Origin: an uncultured Bryobacteraceae bacterium | GTDB lineage: Bacteria; Acidobacteriota; Terriglobia; Bryobacterales; Bryobacteraceae | Direction of reading: 5' to 3' | Length of the DNA: 64,000 bases | Assembly (NCBI GenBank): GCA_938027685.1 | Contig: CALJAM010000014.1 | Span: forward strand, 1 to 64,000 | Shown: piece by piece, positions 51,691-60,917 of the stretch | Layout: each line of letters begins with the position of its first letter | Position numbering within the stretch: position 1 is the stretch's first letter | The notes under the pieces: model-generated | Told to the model about the DNA's origin: nothing | Databases searched by the model: none | What the model saw: the letters and a program-made list of their open reading frames with translations, nothing else | Program-made: the position numbers and the translations under genes

Positions 51691-54600
51691 ATGCGTGCGC
51701 TGAACTTTTTCTCGCTTTCCGGCTTGGTGATTGTGGGCTGGACTTTTGCCGCCTCGCAAACGCAGAGATTTACCTCCGATTCGCAGGCCAGGCGCCTGTA
51801 CTGGATCCTGCTTCGATCGCAGCCGCAGGATGAGATTCTTCGTCGCGTGGAGCGCGCCGCCGAGCTGCAACTCACCCTGCACGAGAGCCGCTACCGCGCG
51901 GCGGTGCAGTCAGTCTGGCCGGATTCCGCCTCCTACGAGCCGGCTCTCGAACAATGGGTGCAAGCCCAGCGCGAGGTCCGTGCCGCCGCCTTCGCCGAAA
52001 TCGAGCGCGCCCTCGCTCCCCAACAGGAGGCCATCCGGCTCCGCATCGAGAGCCTCGGTGGCCGAGTGCTCCGACGCTACCTCTCCATCAGCCTGCTGTT
52101 AGCCGAACTCCCTCCGGCCGCAGCCGAGGAACTGGCGCGCGATGAGCGCGTGGCCGACGTGAGCCCCGATCCCGGGCCGATCCCGTTCGCCCAGGTCCTA
52201 CCTGAGCAGCCCGATCCCAAACCGGCTGCGCATCGCGCGGCATCCGCGGAGCGCCTCCAAACGGTGCAGGCCGATTCCCCCGCACTCGCCATCGCTGCCG
52301 GGCCGCTTTGGAGCCAGGGGATCAACGGAAGGGGCCAATGGCTCGCCTACATCGGTTCGGGAGTGAACGTGAATCACCCCGTGTTTCGCGGCGTACGATT
52401 CGAAGGCGACTCGTTCCTGAAAGCCGGGCAAAATGAGCCCGGTTTTAGCGACGACGCTTCATTCACGGTGGACAGGACCGGCACCGGCACAGCGGCCGCG
52501 ACGCTGCTCGTCGCACAGGGCATGCCCGGAGGCTGGGAGCAGTATCGCGGCATCGCCCACGGGGCAGCCGGCCTATTGGTGCTCAAGGCTGCGTACCGCG
52601 GATACTCAGTCGCGACCTCGACGTACGTCGAGACCACTAAGTTCAGCGATGTTCTCGATGCCTGGGAGTGGCTCGTAAGATACCGCCCGGAGGTCAAAAT
52701 CGTTTTCTCGCTCTTAACGCAGTACAGCGAATACTTCGCCGCCACGTATGGTTTGTTCGTGCCCATTCGCTCGGGTCTTGTGCCCGAGACGGAACACAAC
52801 AAGCCCGATCGCCAGTACGAGATCCCGGAACTACCCTCCGATAACCGGGAGGGCGGGATACCCAGCCTGTTGACTGTCGCCACGCTGGATTACCGCGGCA
52901 CCGCCAGGACGGACGACGACCTGGTCAGTCCCTTCAGCGCGCGCGGCCCGACCCCTAACAACCGGCGCAAGCCTGACGTAGCCGCCCCGCCTACTAACTT
53001 CTGGGCCGCCAGCCGGGATGACGACAGGATGGTTGAACTCCGCGGCACAACCGCCGGCAGCGCCGTCCTCCTCGCGGGCGCTGCTGCTCTGTTGCGGCAA
53101 GGTGGCGTTGACGACCCTCTGAAACTGAAGGCCCTCTTAATCAACACCGCATCTCGGACCCAGTGGGACAAGGCTTGGGGTTGGGGAACGGTGAATTTGC
53201 AGCGCGCCTACGAGCAGCGGCAACGCGTCATCTCCGGTGAAATCGCTCCCAACTCGTCGGCCTTCTACCGTTGGACTCCACAGGGCTCTACCTCCGCCAC
53301 GCTGGTTTGGGCTCGGCGCGTCGACCGCGGTGTCGTCGGTGATTACTGGAGCAGCGGTTGCCAGGCGAACCTCGATCTTCGACTCTATAACGAAACCACG
53401 GGGACATCGCTGGGGGCTTCTGCGAGCACGAACGACAGCGTGGAACGCGTAATCGTCAACGCTTCTGCGCCGGTGTTGGCCAAAATTTCCTATACGGGTA
53501 CACCCTGTCGCCAGACCGAGCGGTTTGCCCTCGCCGTCTCGGATGCGACGCCCCTGCGCGCCACAGGCCCTGCCCTCTCGGTCGGCTGTGTGGAGCCTCC
53601 CCAGCTCGTGACCAATCGACCCTTCACCCTGACCTGCACCCTGAGCAACCGGGGCGACCTGCCGGTCAAAAATGCGCGGGCGACACTCGTGGCCGGCGGC
53701 GCATCGCTGGGCGAGCTCGGCTTCGGTGACGTGGGGCCGGGCGCGTCCGGCACTCGTTCGCTCACCGTAAACGCACCCGGCTCCACCGGCCGCATCCCCT
53801 GGCGGCTCGAGGTTTCCGCCGGCGCGTTCGACGACACCTATACGGCCGCCGCCTCGGGAACCTTCAACGTGGTCGCTGCGTCTGCAGCCACCGGTCCCGT
53901 CTTGGCCCTCTCGCCCGCTTACACCTATTTGTCTGTCCGTGCCACCGACTCGCCGGTGAGCCGCATCATCCGCGTGGAAAACACGGGCGCCGGCAGCTTC
54001 CAGTGGAGGGCCACGGCCAGCCATGCTTGGCTGCATGTTTCGCCCGGCTCCGGTGCAGGCTCGATGGACCTCACGATCACGATCCTGCCCGACCGTCTCG
54101 GCGCGGGGCGGAACGTAGCTACGGTCACCATCGAGGTGCAGGGTCTACCCCCGCAATCCCTCGTCGTGGTCGTCGACTTAATCGGCGAGCCGGCAGCCGG
54201 CCCCGTCATTACCGCGGTGGTTAACGGCGCAAGCTTCCAGGAAGGTTTCGCGCCCGGTTCTTGGATCTCGATCCTCGGCGAGCGCCTGGCCCAGACAGAG
54301 CGTGTCTGGCGCGACGAGGACTTTCAGGACGGCCGGTTGCCCGTCACCCTCGACAACGTCCGCGTCAAGGTCGGCGGCCGTACGGCCCCCCTCTACTACA
54401 TCAGCCCTAAGCAGCTCAACGTCCTGGCGCCGGATGATGATGCCGAGGGTGAGGTGGAAGTGGAGGTCGTCACGCCCCAGGGGCGCGCCGTAGGCCGCGC
54501 ACGGCGTCAGCGTTGGGCGCCGGGCGTATTTGTATATCACGCGGCCGGCCGCTCGTTCGTCGCCGCTGTGCATAATGTGAATCCGAGCTCACCCAAGAGC

Positions 54601-54942
54601 GGGGTGCTCGTGGGTCCCGAAGGGATCGCGCCCGGCTACCGAACGTTGCCCGCCGCTCCCGGTGACATCGTCTGGCTGTATGCGACCGGGCTCGGCATCA
54701 ACACCGACCCGCGCCCGCCCTTCGGCCTCCTCGAAGGTTATCCCGCCAAGCTCGTTGATCCGCTGGAGCTTCGCATCGGCGGCACACCGGCCCAAGTGTT
54801 CTGGAGCGGCCTGGTGAGTCCCGGCCTCTATCAGATCAACTTCGTCACTCCCGATCTGCCCTCCGGCGAGCATCCCGTGGAAATCAGGGTCGGCGGGTCG
54901 GCATCCTTCAGGGCTGGAGGCGTACTTTCCGTGGTGCGCTGA
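51691..54942 (+). CDS. Secreted subtilisin-fold pseudoprotease with TIGR03437 C-terminal domain
   Basis: 1083 aa from the ATG at 51691 with a signal sequence (FFSLSGLVIVGWTFAAS). An inhibitor-like propeptide region lies at ~40-150. The S8 fold is clear (GINGRGQWLAYIGSGVNVNHP, SPFSARGPTPNNRRKPDVAAPP, GTTAGSAVLLAGAAALLRQ), but the catalytic Asp is Gly222, the HGTH His is Thr263 and the GTSMA Ser is Thr454. After a CARDB-like segment (PQLVTNRPFTLTCTLSNRGDLPVKNA) and a BACON-like segment (residues ~740-830), the last ~240 residues are the TIGR03437 'Solibacter' domain (VNGASFQEGFAPGSWISILGERL, YYISPKQLNVLAPDD). Probably an extracellular binding or structural protein rather than a protease. Confidence 0.88.
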   Translation: MRALNFFSLSGLVIVGWTFAASQTQRFTSDSQARRLYWILLRSQPQDEILRRVERAAELQLTLHESRYRAAVQSVWPDSASYEPALEQWVQAQREVRAAAFAEIERALAPQQEAIRLRIESLGGRVLRRYLSISLLLAELPPAAAEELARDERVADVSPDPGPIPFAQVLPEQPDPKPAAHRAASAERLQTVQADSPALAIAAGPLWSQGINGRGQWLAYIGSGVNVNHPVFRGVRFEGDSFLKAGQNEPGFSDDASFTVDRTGTGTAAATLLVAQGMPGGWEQYRGIAHGAAGLLVLKAAYRGYSVATSTYVETTKFSDVLDAWEWLVRYRPEVKIVFSLLTQYSEYFAATYGLFVPIRSGLVPETEHNKPDRQYEIPELPSDNREGGIPSLLTVATLDYRGTARTDDDLVSPFSARGPTPNNRRKPDVAAPPTNFWAASRDDDRMVELRGTTAGSAVLLAGAAALLRQGGVDDPLKLKALLINTASRTQWDKAWGWGTVNLQRAYEQRQRVISGEIAPNSSAFYRWTPQGSTSATLVWARRVDRGVVGDYWSSGCQANLDLRLYNETTGTSLGASASTNDSVERVIVNASAPVLAKISYTGTPCRQTERFALAVSDATPLRATGPALSVGCVEPPQLVTNRPFTLTCTLSNRGDLPVKNARATLVAGGASLGELGFGDVGPGASGTRSLTVNAPGSTGRIPWRLEVSAGAFDDTYTAAASGTFNVVAASAATGPVLALSPAYTYLSVRATDSPVSRIIRVENTGAGSFQWRATASHAWLHVSPGSGAGSMDLTITILPDRLGAGRNVATVTIEVQGLPPQSLVVVVDLIGEPAAGPVITAVVNGASFQEGFAPGSWISILGERLAQTERVWRDEDFQDGRLPVTLDNVRVKVGGRTAPLYYISPKQLNVLAPDDDAEGEVEVEVVTPQGRAVGRARRQRWAPGVFVYHAAGRSFVAAVHNVNPSSPKSGVLVGPEGIAPGYRTLPAAPGDIVWLYATGLGINTDPRPPFGLLEGYPAKLVDPLELRIGGTPAQVFWSGLVSPGLYQINFVTPDLPSGEHPVEIRVGGSASFRAGGVLSVVR

Positions 54943-54945
54943 CAG

Positions 54946-54976
54946 GCGAGGCCTTCCTCAGGCGCCGCGGCCTCGC
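54946..54976. terminator. Candidate bidirectional hairpin between convergent genes
   Basis: GCGAGGCC (54946-54953) and GGCCTCGC (54969-54976) form a perfect 8-bp stem around a 15-nt loop, immediately after the plus-strand stop and across the minus-strand stop at 54958. No T-tract follows on either side, so this is a weak terminator call. Confidence 0.4.
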
Positions 54977-55557
54977 GGGTACTTTGGGTCCGCCTTGATG
55001 CGCTGGATCTCTTCGACGATCCTTTCTGTGAAGCCGGCGAGCCGGACAAACCACTGGTAAGCGTCCAATGCCTGCTCGCCCGCGCCATCGAGCCGCAAGC
55101 GCAGCGGGTCTTGCGTCGTCGCTACGTAGGCGATGGTCCGATCCCGACGTTCCCGGAAGGCCCGTGCGGCTTCTTCCGGCAGAGCGAAACGCCCGCGCGG
55201 TGACAACATGGCGTCTGCGAAGGCCGGTTCCCGCGTCGCGTCCGCAGCCTGCCGATAAACGGCGTCATCGTCGAGCGTTGACCTGCGATCCCGCTGCGGC
55301 GGCTCTGCCAACAATCGCTGGACCCGCTCGGAAACGAAATCCTCCGCCAGAATGACGTGCTCGATGCACTCGGCGATCGATCGACCGCCGCCGGGCTTGA
55401 ACCTCCACTGCGCCGGAGTCAGATCCGCTATCGCATCGAGCAGCATCTTGCGCGTGGCGTGCAACTGGCTCATGGCGTAGTCCCGCTCGCCTTGAGTCAG
55501 CGCCTGCGGCCACAAAAGCCCAACCGGCAGCAACGCAACCATCCAGCGTCGAATCAT
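54958..55557 (-). CDS. Secreted DinB-superfamily protein
   Basis: 199 aa from the ATG at 55557, preceded by AGGTGGG. A signal peptide (MVALLPVGLLWPQA) is followed by a four-helix DinB_2-type bundle: YAMSQLHATRKMLLDAIADLTPAQWRFKPGGGRSIAECIEHVILAE holds the first metal-ligand His (H in EHVILAE), and GAGEQALDAYQWFVRLAGFTERIVEEI the last helix, where the usual second H-x3-H pair is not evident. DinB-like proteins bind a divalent metal and act in thiol transfer or unknown reactions. An exported copy is typical for Acidobacteriota. Confidence 0.82.
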   Translation of the reverse strand: MIRRWMVALLPVGLLWPQALTQGERDYAMSQLHATRKMLLDAIADLTPAQWRFKPGGGRSIAECIEHVILAEDFVSERVQRLLAEPPQRDRRSTLDDDAVYRQAADATREPAFADAMLSPRGRFALPEEAARAFRERRDRTIAYVATTQDPLRLRLDGAGEQALDAYQWFVRLAGFTERIVEEIQRIKADPKYPRGRGA

Positions 55558-55672
55558 CCCACCTAAAATTCTGCCCAAACCCGGCCGATAAAGCAAAAGG
55601 CGAAGGCGCGGCTCAGCCCCTGGCCGAAGCCAGGCGCCGCGGCCGAGCCGCTGCCACGCCCCCGGAGACGGC

Positions 55673-56812
55673 ATGGAGCCGCGAGAAATGGGAATGGCCG
55701 GCCCGAGCCGGCTCGCCAGGCTGGGCGCCCTCGAACTCCCCACGCCTATTCGTACTGCACCGGCCGGGCCCCCCCTTGAGCAGCCCACCATTCTGATCGC
55801 GGACTCGCATGAAATCAACCGCCGCGTCCTGCGCGGCATCCTTCGCTGCGAGCCCTACCGCGTGCTCGAGGCGGCTCATCACGAGGAGGCCTTTCGCCTG
55901 CTCGAACGGGAAAAGATCGACCTGGTCGTTCTCGACCTGATGCTCCCCGACATCGGCGCGCCCGAGTTCTGCCGACGCCTCAAGCTGCAGCGACACACCC
56001 GTCTGATCCCGCTGTTAGTCATGACCAGCGTGCAGGGCGTGGAGAACGAAATCGCCGGTCTCGAGTCCGGCGCCGACGAGTTCCTCACCAAACCCCTGCA
56101 TCCGGCCGTGGTGCGCACGCGCATCGCCACTATGCTCCGGCAGAAGGCGGCCATCGACTCGCTCGAGGAGGCCGAAGGCATCCTCTTCGCACTCGCTCAA
56201 GCCATCGAGCAGCGAGATACCTGCACCGGCTTGCACTGCGAACGCCTGGCGCTGATCAGCGTCACCATCGGTCACAGCCTCAGCCTCACACAACGTGAAC
56301 TGGTCGCCCTCTACCGTGGCGGCTTTCTGCACGACATCGGCAAGGTCAGCGTCCCCGACGCGATCCTACGCAAGCCCGGCCCGCTCACCGAGGAGGAATG
56401 GCGCATCATGCGCGGCCACACCATTCACGGGGAAGCCATCTGCCGCCCCCTGAAGACCCTGGCGCCGGTGCTCCCCATCATCCGCCACCACCACGAGCGT
56501 TGGGATGGCTCCGGCTACCCCGACGGCCTGCGCGGCGAGCAGATTCCCCTGCTGGCGCGTATCCTCCAGATCGCCGACATCTTCGACGCGCTCACCTCTG
56601 AGCGCCCCTACAAACCGGCTCTGCCCTGGCAGGAAGCCGTCGCCATCCTGCAAGAAGAGACTCGCCGCGGCTGGCGCGATCCTGAACTGGTCGCGGTCTT
56701 CCGCTCCATTTGCGAGAGCAAAACCGAGTTCACTCAAGCGCTGTGCCCGAATCTCGAGCCCGATGTCGTCCGCACCTCGCTCGAGAACATGCGCGTCGCG
56801 CTGTTGCAATAA
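55673..56812 (+). CDS. Response regulator with HD-GYP phosphodiesterase domain
   Basis: 379 aa; starts at 55688 and 55694 are also possible. The receiver domain (~38-155) has Asp44, phosphoacceptor Asp88 in VVLDLMLPD and Lys140. The HD-GYP domain (~165-350) has His220-Asp221 in FLHDIGKVSVPD, HHHERWDGSGYPDGLRGEQIP (272-292, with GYP at 281-283) and IADIFDALTSERPYKPA. Such proteins hydrolyse cyclic di-GMP under control of a histidine kinase. No kinase gene is adjacent, so its partner lies elsewhere. Confidence 0.94.
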   Translation: MEPREMGMAGPSRLARLGALELPTPIRTAPAGPPLEQPTILIADSHEINRRVLRGILRCEPYRVLEAAHHEEAFRLLEREKIDLVVLDLMLPDIGAPEFCRRLKLQRHTRLIPLLVMTSVQGVENEIAGLESGADEFLTKPLHPAVVRTRIATMLRQKAAIDSLEEAEGILFALAQAIEQRDTCTGLHCERLALISVTIGHSLSLTQRELVALYRGGFLHDIGKVSVPDAILRKPGPLTEEEWRIMRGHTIHGEAICRPLKTLAPVLPIIRHHHERWDGSGYPDGLRGEQIPLLARILQIADIFDALTSERPYKPALPWQEAVAILQEETRRGWRDPELVAVFRSICESKTEFTQALCPNLEPDVVRTSLENMRVALLQ

Positions 56813-57541
56813 CTCTTGACGGGCGCCGATCATCGACGGTGACGGAGGCGACCATCGGCTCCCTCAGACCTTGCCGTCGGTTCTGTTCGCCGACGAGACC
56901 CCCTCTCGGCCACTGGATACCCCGTCGCGTACCCGTTGCATTAACCCCTGCTGTCCGCTGAGACCGCCCAGGCCGGCGCAATGGCTCCGTCGCACGTTGC
57001 ACCAACAGGTCCCAGGCGCCGACCATTCCGGGGCGAACCGCAGCATCGGCATGCCGCCGCCCCCCGCTTTGCCGTGACTCACTCTGACAGCGCACGACAA
57101 ACCGGTTCTGCTTCAAGGAAGCAGGCCCGGATTTCGAGCGCGCAGTAAAAACGCCTCGCACGCCCTAGCCGTCCCTGTTGCATCGTGCGTCGCAACCCCT
57201 GCCCGCCTTAACGCCTTGCATTAGGTCGTGCGAGCTGGTGGCTGTCGTCCACAGATCGCCCCTGCACCCGCATGAATCGCTGGCGGCCGTGAGTCATGGT
57301 GTGTGAACTATTGGTGCTCAGCGCGTCGTCTGCTGCAATAAAAGCACCGGGAATTTTGAAAACTTGGCTCCGGCCCGGCTCTAGCTTCCCGTTTTTTGAC
57401 GTCCCCGCCGTCAGTCGCCGAACCGGCAGCCAAACTTCACGGTCTTCCGTACCCCGCCTGGAACAGCTCGACCGAGTTTGCCTACTCTGCGGGAGGTCTC
57501 CCCATGCCCGAGATGCTTACAACAATTGCAAACACGGTAGA
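56813..57541. other. 0.7-kb spacer, no gene seen
   Basis: Open frames on both strands look like shadows. No ribosome-binding site followed by a motif-bearing protein was found. The last part runs into the start of the frameshifted DUF6569 gene. Confidence 0.4.
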
Positions 57542-58450
57542 ATGACTCGAAATCGGCCGACCCATCGTTTTTCACAACCCTTGTCGTTTTTCCCCCTGCT
57601 CGCTCCCGACCCCGATTCCCCTCCGCAATATCTGCTGCTCGAAAAAGCCTTCGAACGACGAATGCTAAAAGTCGTCGAAACTTTCGAAGAAGGCGTCGTA
57701 CCGGAAATCGTCCTCGCCCACTCCGCCGAACAACCGGTACTGATTTTCGATGGAGAGGAGCTGGTCGGCGCCAGGCAGAACCGCATCGTCAACCTGACAA
57801 TCCTCGTCCCGGCCAAGACCGCCCTGCGCATCCCGCTGAGTTGCGTCGAGGCCGGACGCTGGTCGTTCCGCTCGCGCACGTGCAGACCCGCGCCCCATTT
57901 TGCAGTACGCCTCGGCCCGCGCCGCCGGTGCCAGGCAGCTCACCTGGGAAATGCGCACCACCGGTCCCCGACGCTCCGACCAGGCTGCGGTTTGGGCTGA
58001 CACCGCCGAGAAATCCCGGCCAATGAGGGTCTATTCCCCCACCGGCGCCATGCGTGACATCCTCGACGACCGCCGACCGCGCCTCGAACAGTACATCGCC
58101 GCCGTCACCTTCGTGCCCGGCCGGCGCGGGACTGTGTTCGCGGTGGACGGCAGGGTCCGCGGGCTCGACCTCTTCGACCGCCCGGCGGCTCTCCGCAGGA
58201 TGCTGCCCATGCTGATCTCCCGCTACGCCCTCGATGCGCTGAATAGCCCTGAGCCGCGGCCCTCCCCCCGCGCCGCATCGCAGCCGCCGCCTTGCTGCGC
58301 CTGCTCCTGCCAACCGAAATCCATGAGGAACCGGCGCTCGGTCCCGGCACCCACGTGCGCTTGGAATCAGACGGCGTGCTCGCCGCCGCTCTGGTGACCC
58401 TGGCCGGCGTTATCCACCTCTGTGCCTTCCGCTTCACACAGTTACCGAGC
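57542..58450 (+). pseudogene. DUF6569 (ARPP-1-like) gene broken by two compensating frameshifts
   Basis: Three successive frames together encode one DUF6569-like protein. Frame A (from ATG 57542): LSFFPLLAPD, YLLLEKAFERRMLKVVE, VLIFDGEELVGARQNRIVNLTILVPAKTALRIPLSCVEAGRWSFRSR. Frame B (~57900-58262): QYASARAAGARQLTWEMRTTG, RRSDQAAVWADTAEKS, YSPTGAM, GRVRGLDLFDRP. Frame C (back in the first phase, ~58275 on): ALLRLLLPTEIHEEPALGPGTHVRLESDGVLAAALVTLAGVIHLCAFRF. Removing one T from TTTT at 57898-57901 restores the first join; the second falls in a C-rich run near 58262-58270. Function of the family is not established. Confidence 0.8.
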
Positions 58451-58614
58451 TGCCTGCCGTCTTACCCCTGGTGCTTGCGGTATCGTCGAAACCAGCGGCC
58501 AGGGAGCGCACTCGCGTCGCCCTGCCCAACCTCAAGATCTTGGCGCTCGCGCAAAGTCGAAAGCCTGCCCTCTCCGGGGCGCCCGCGCGTTAGCGTCGCC
58601 TCGGGTCGCTACCT

Positions 58615-59940
58615 TCAGGCTTTGACCAAATCGGCGGCGTGCGCCTGAATCTTGCGGATGGCCTCCGCAATCTGCTCCATATCGCGCCGCGTCCCCAGCA
58701 GCATGTTCTGCGTGAACCACACCGCTTCCTCGCAGAGCCGGTCGTTCTCCGGGCACTGATTGCGCTCTTCCCACTGCCGCAATCGCTCGGGCGGACATAC
58801 GGCGCGGAAAGCGCGCGAACTCAGCGCCTGTTTGATGAAAGGCTCCTTGTTGAGCGGCCGATACCCCTCGGAAGCCGGAATGCCCTCGGCGCGCAGGGCC
58901 TTCAGGAACTTTGCCCGCGGCAGTCCCGCGAAGTGCTCCTTGCGGTACCGCAGCATGTAGAGATGATACGCGTTGCGCGTGCAGCCTTCGTAGGTTCGGG
59001 CGGGTTCGATGCCGGGGATCTCACGGAGCAGGCTGGTCAGATACTGGCCATTCTCGTCCCGCGCGCGCACCTGCTCTTCGAGGCGCGTCATCTGCGCCAT
59101 CAGCAGCGCCGCCTGGAACTCGGTCATGCGAAGGTTGTGCCCGCTGGATTGATAAGTGAAGTTCTCGCTCGTAATCCGGCGGCCGCGCCCGTTGTTGTGG
59201 AACGTGTAGCAGCGCTCGATGAGCTCGTCGCTGGCGGTCAGGATGGCGCCGCCCTCGCCCGAGTTCAGGTTCTTGGAGGCCTGAAAACTGAAGCAGCCCG
59301 TATCACCTAGCGTGCCCAGCTTCCGTCCGCGCCACTCGCCCAGGTGCGCCTGGCAAGCGTCCTCAATGACCGGCAGCTTGTGTTTGCGCGCGATGGCCAT
59401 GATCCGGTCCATGTCCGCCGCCGAACCCCCGATGTGCACCGGAATCATAGCCGTCGTGCGGTCCGTAATCGCCGCTTCGATCTTGCGCGGGTCGATCTGG
59501 AACGTTTCCGGGTCTGTGTCCACGAAGACCGGGATGGCGTGCATCAGCAGCACCACGTTCACGGTCGCAATGAAGGTGTAGGGCGGCACGATCACCTCGT
59601 CGCCCGGAGCCACGCCCAGCGCGTTCAGCGAAATGAACAACGCGCTGGTGCCGTTGGCCGTCGCCAGGCAATGTTTGGCCCCTGTCAGCCGCGCGTAGGC
59701 TTCCTCGAAGCGGGCGACCTGAGGCCCGTTGCCGCGAAACCAGCGGCCGCTACGCAGAACTTCGAGCAGCGCCTTTTCCTCGGTCGCGTCCATCTTCGGC
59801 CAGGAGGGGAACGGTTCCGTGCGCACGGGTTTCCCTCCCAGCAGAGCGGGCTTCTCCCCGACCTGGATGGCAAAGCTCGCCGCACCGGCCGCTGCCGGAC
59901 TGGCGGCGAGGAACGTCCTCCGGCTCAGTTTCTCTCCCAT
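58615..59940 (-). CDS. DegT/DnrJ/EryC1/StrS-type aminotransferase with Tat signal
   Basis: 441 aa from the ATG at 59940, preceded by AAGGAAG. The N-terminus [19 protein letters not shown] is a twin-arginine signal, unusual for this PLP enzyme family. The fold is otherwise complete: [67 protein letters not shown] with Asp194 and the PLP lysine Lys223 in [15 protein letters not shown]. Such enzymes aminate keto-sugars for surface glycans or antibiotics. Export to the periplasm is inferred from the signal alone. Divergent from the UDG gene by 100 nt. Confidence 0.88.
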   Translation of the reverse strand: MGEKLSRRTFLAASPAAAGAASFAIQVGEKPALLGGKPVRTEPFPSWPKMDATEEKALLEVLRSGRWFRGNGPQVARFEEAYARLTGAKHCLATANGTSALFISLNALGVAPGDEVIVPPYTFIATVNVVLLMHAIPVFVDTDPETFQIDPRKIEAAITDRTTAMIPVHIGGSAADMDRIMAIARKHKLPVIEDACQAHLGEWRGRKLGTLGDTGCFSFQASKNLNSGEGGAILTASDELIERCYTFHNNGRGRRITSENFTYQSSGHNLRMTEFQAALLMAQMTRLEEQVRARDENGQYLTSLLREIPGIEPARTYEGCTRNAYHLYMLRYRKEHFAGLPRAKFLKALRAEGIPASEGYRPLNKEPFIKQALSSRAFRAVCPPERLRQWEERNQCPENDRLCEEAVWFTQNMLLGTRRDMEQIAEAIRKIQAHAADLVKA

Positions 59941-60040
59941 CGCTCTTCCTTTCGGCTTCCGGGGCCGGCCCGGATTCTCCCTGTCGCTCGGCCCCGCAAG
60001 CGACAATATGAATATATCGCCGCGAATTCGACCGCGCCAC

Positions 60041-60772
60041 ATGAACTCCGCCCGCACCGCCTTGGCGGACCTTCAACTGCAGGTCATCGCCTGCGAGCGC
60101 TGTCCGCGCCTGCGCGCCTGGTGCCAACAGGTCGCACGACGGAAGCGGGCCGCCTTCCGTGACTGGGAGTACTGGGGCAAGCCGATCCCCTCCTTCGGCG
60201 ACCCCGACGCTCGCCTGCTCATCGTGGGGCTGGCCCCCGCCGCTCACGGGGCCAACCGGACCGGCAGAATTTTCACCGGCGACCGCTCGGGCGACTTCCT
60301 CTTTCGCGTCCTCCACCACACGGGATTTGCTTCTCAGCCCGTCAGCCGGTCTCACGACGACGGCCTGCGGCTGCACGACGTCTGGATCGCGGCCGCGGTG
60401 CGCTGCGCGCCGCCCAAAAACAAACCGCTGCCTGAGGAGTTCCGCAACTGCAGGCCGTACCTGGTGCGCGAAATCCAACTCCTCACACGCCTGCGCGTCA
60501 TCGTCGCGCTGGGACGGCTGGCCTTCCGCGCCTGCCTGGACGCCCTGCGCGAGCTGGGTCTCGAGCGGCCGCCGGCGGACTTCCCCTTCGCCCACGCCCG
60601 CCTGCACCGGCTCGGGCCCGACCGGCCCCTGCTGATCAGCTCCTACCACCCCAGCCAGCAAAACACCCTCACCGGCCGCCTTACCGAACCCATGTTCCGC
60701 AGGGTCTTCCTCCTGGCCCGCCGCCTCATGGATGCCGGCTCCGAGGCAGCGCGAGCCGGGTCCCGATCCTGA
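60041..60772 (+). CDS. udgB: Family 5 uracil-DNA glycosylase (UdgB)
   Basis: 243 aa from the ATG at 60041; an in-frame ATG at 60008 is an alternative and neither has a strong ribosome-binding site. Cluster cysteines Cys18 and Cys21 (CERCPRL), Cys122 (RCAPP) and Cys137 fit a [4Fe-4S] UDG. Motif A is [19 protein letters not shown] (family 5 has Ala/Gly where family 4 has Glu), and the C-terminal loop is SSYHPSQQN. The enzyme removes uracil and other deaminated bases from DNA. Cytoplasmic, stand-alone gene. Confidence 0.92.
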   Translation: MNSARTALADLQLQVIACERCPRLRAWCQQVARRKRAAFRDWEYWGKPIPSFGDPDARLLIVGLAPAAHGANRTGRIFTGDRSGDFLFRVLHHTGFASQPVSRSHDDGLRLHDVWIAAAVRCAPPKNKPLPEEFRNCRPYLVREIQLLTRLRVIVALGRLAFRACLDALRELGLERPPADFPFAHARLHRLGPDRPLLISSYHPSQQNTLTGRLTEPMFRRVFLLARRLMDAGSEAARAGSRS

Positions 60773-60917
60773 GCGGCACTGCTGCGCCCCGGACCGAATC
60801 CCGCTGCCCGCAGGCCCCGCGCCTCCAAGATACCGGAGGGCCCGGATCGAAATTCCCCGCCCGCAGCCGATCGAACCGCTACAATAAGAGAGCGCGTTCA
60901 AAAAGGGGCCGCTGCTC

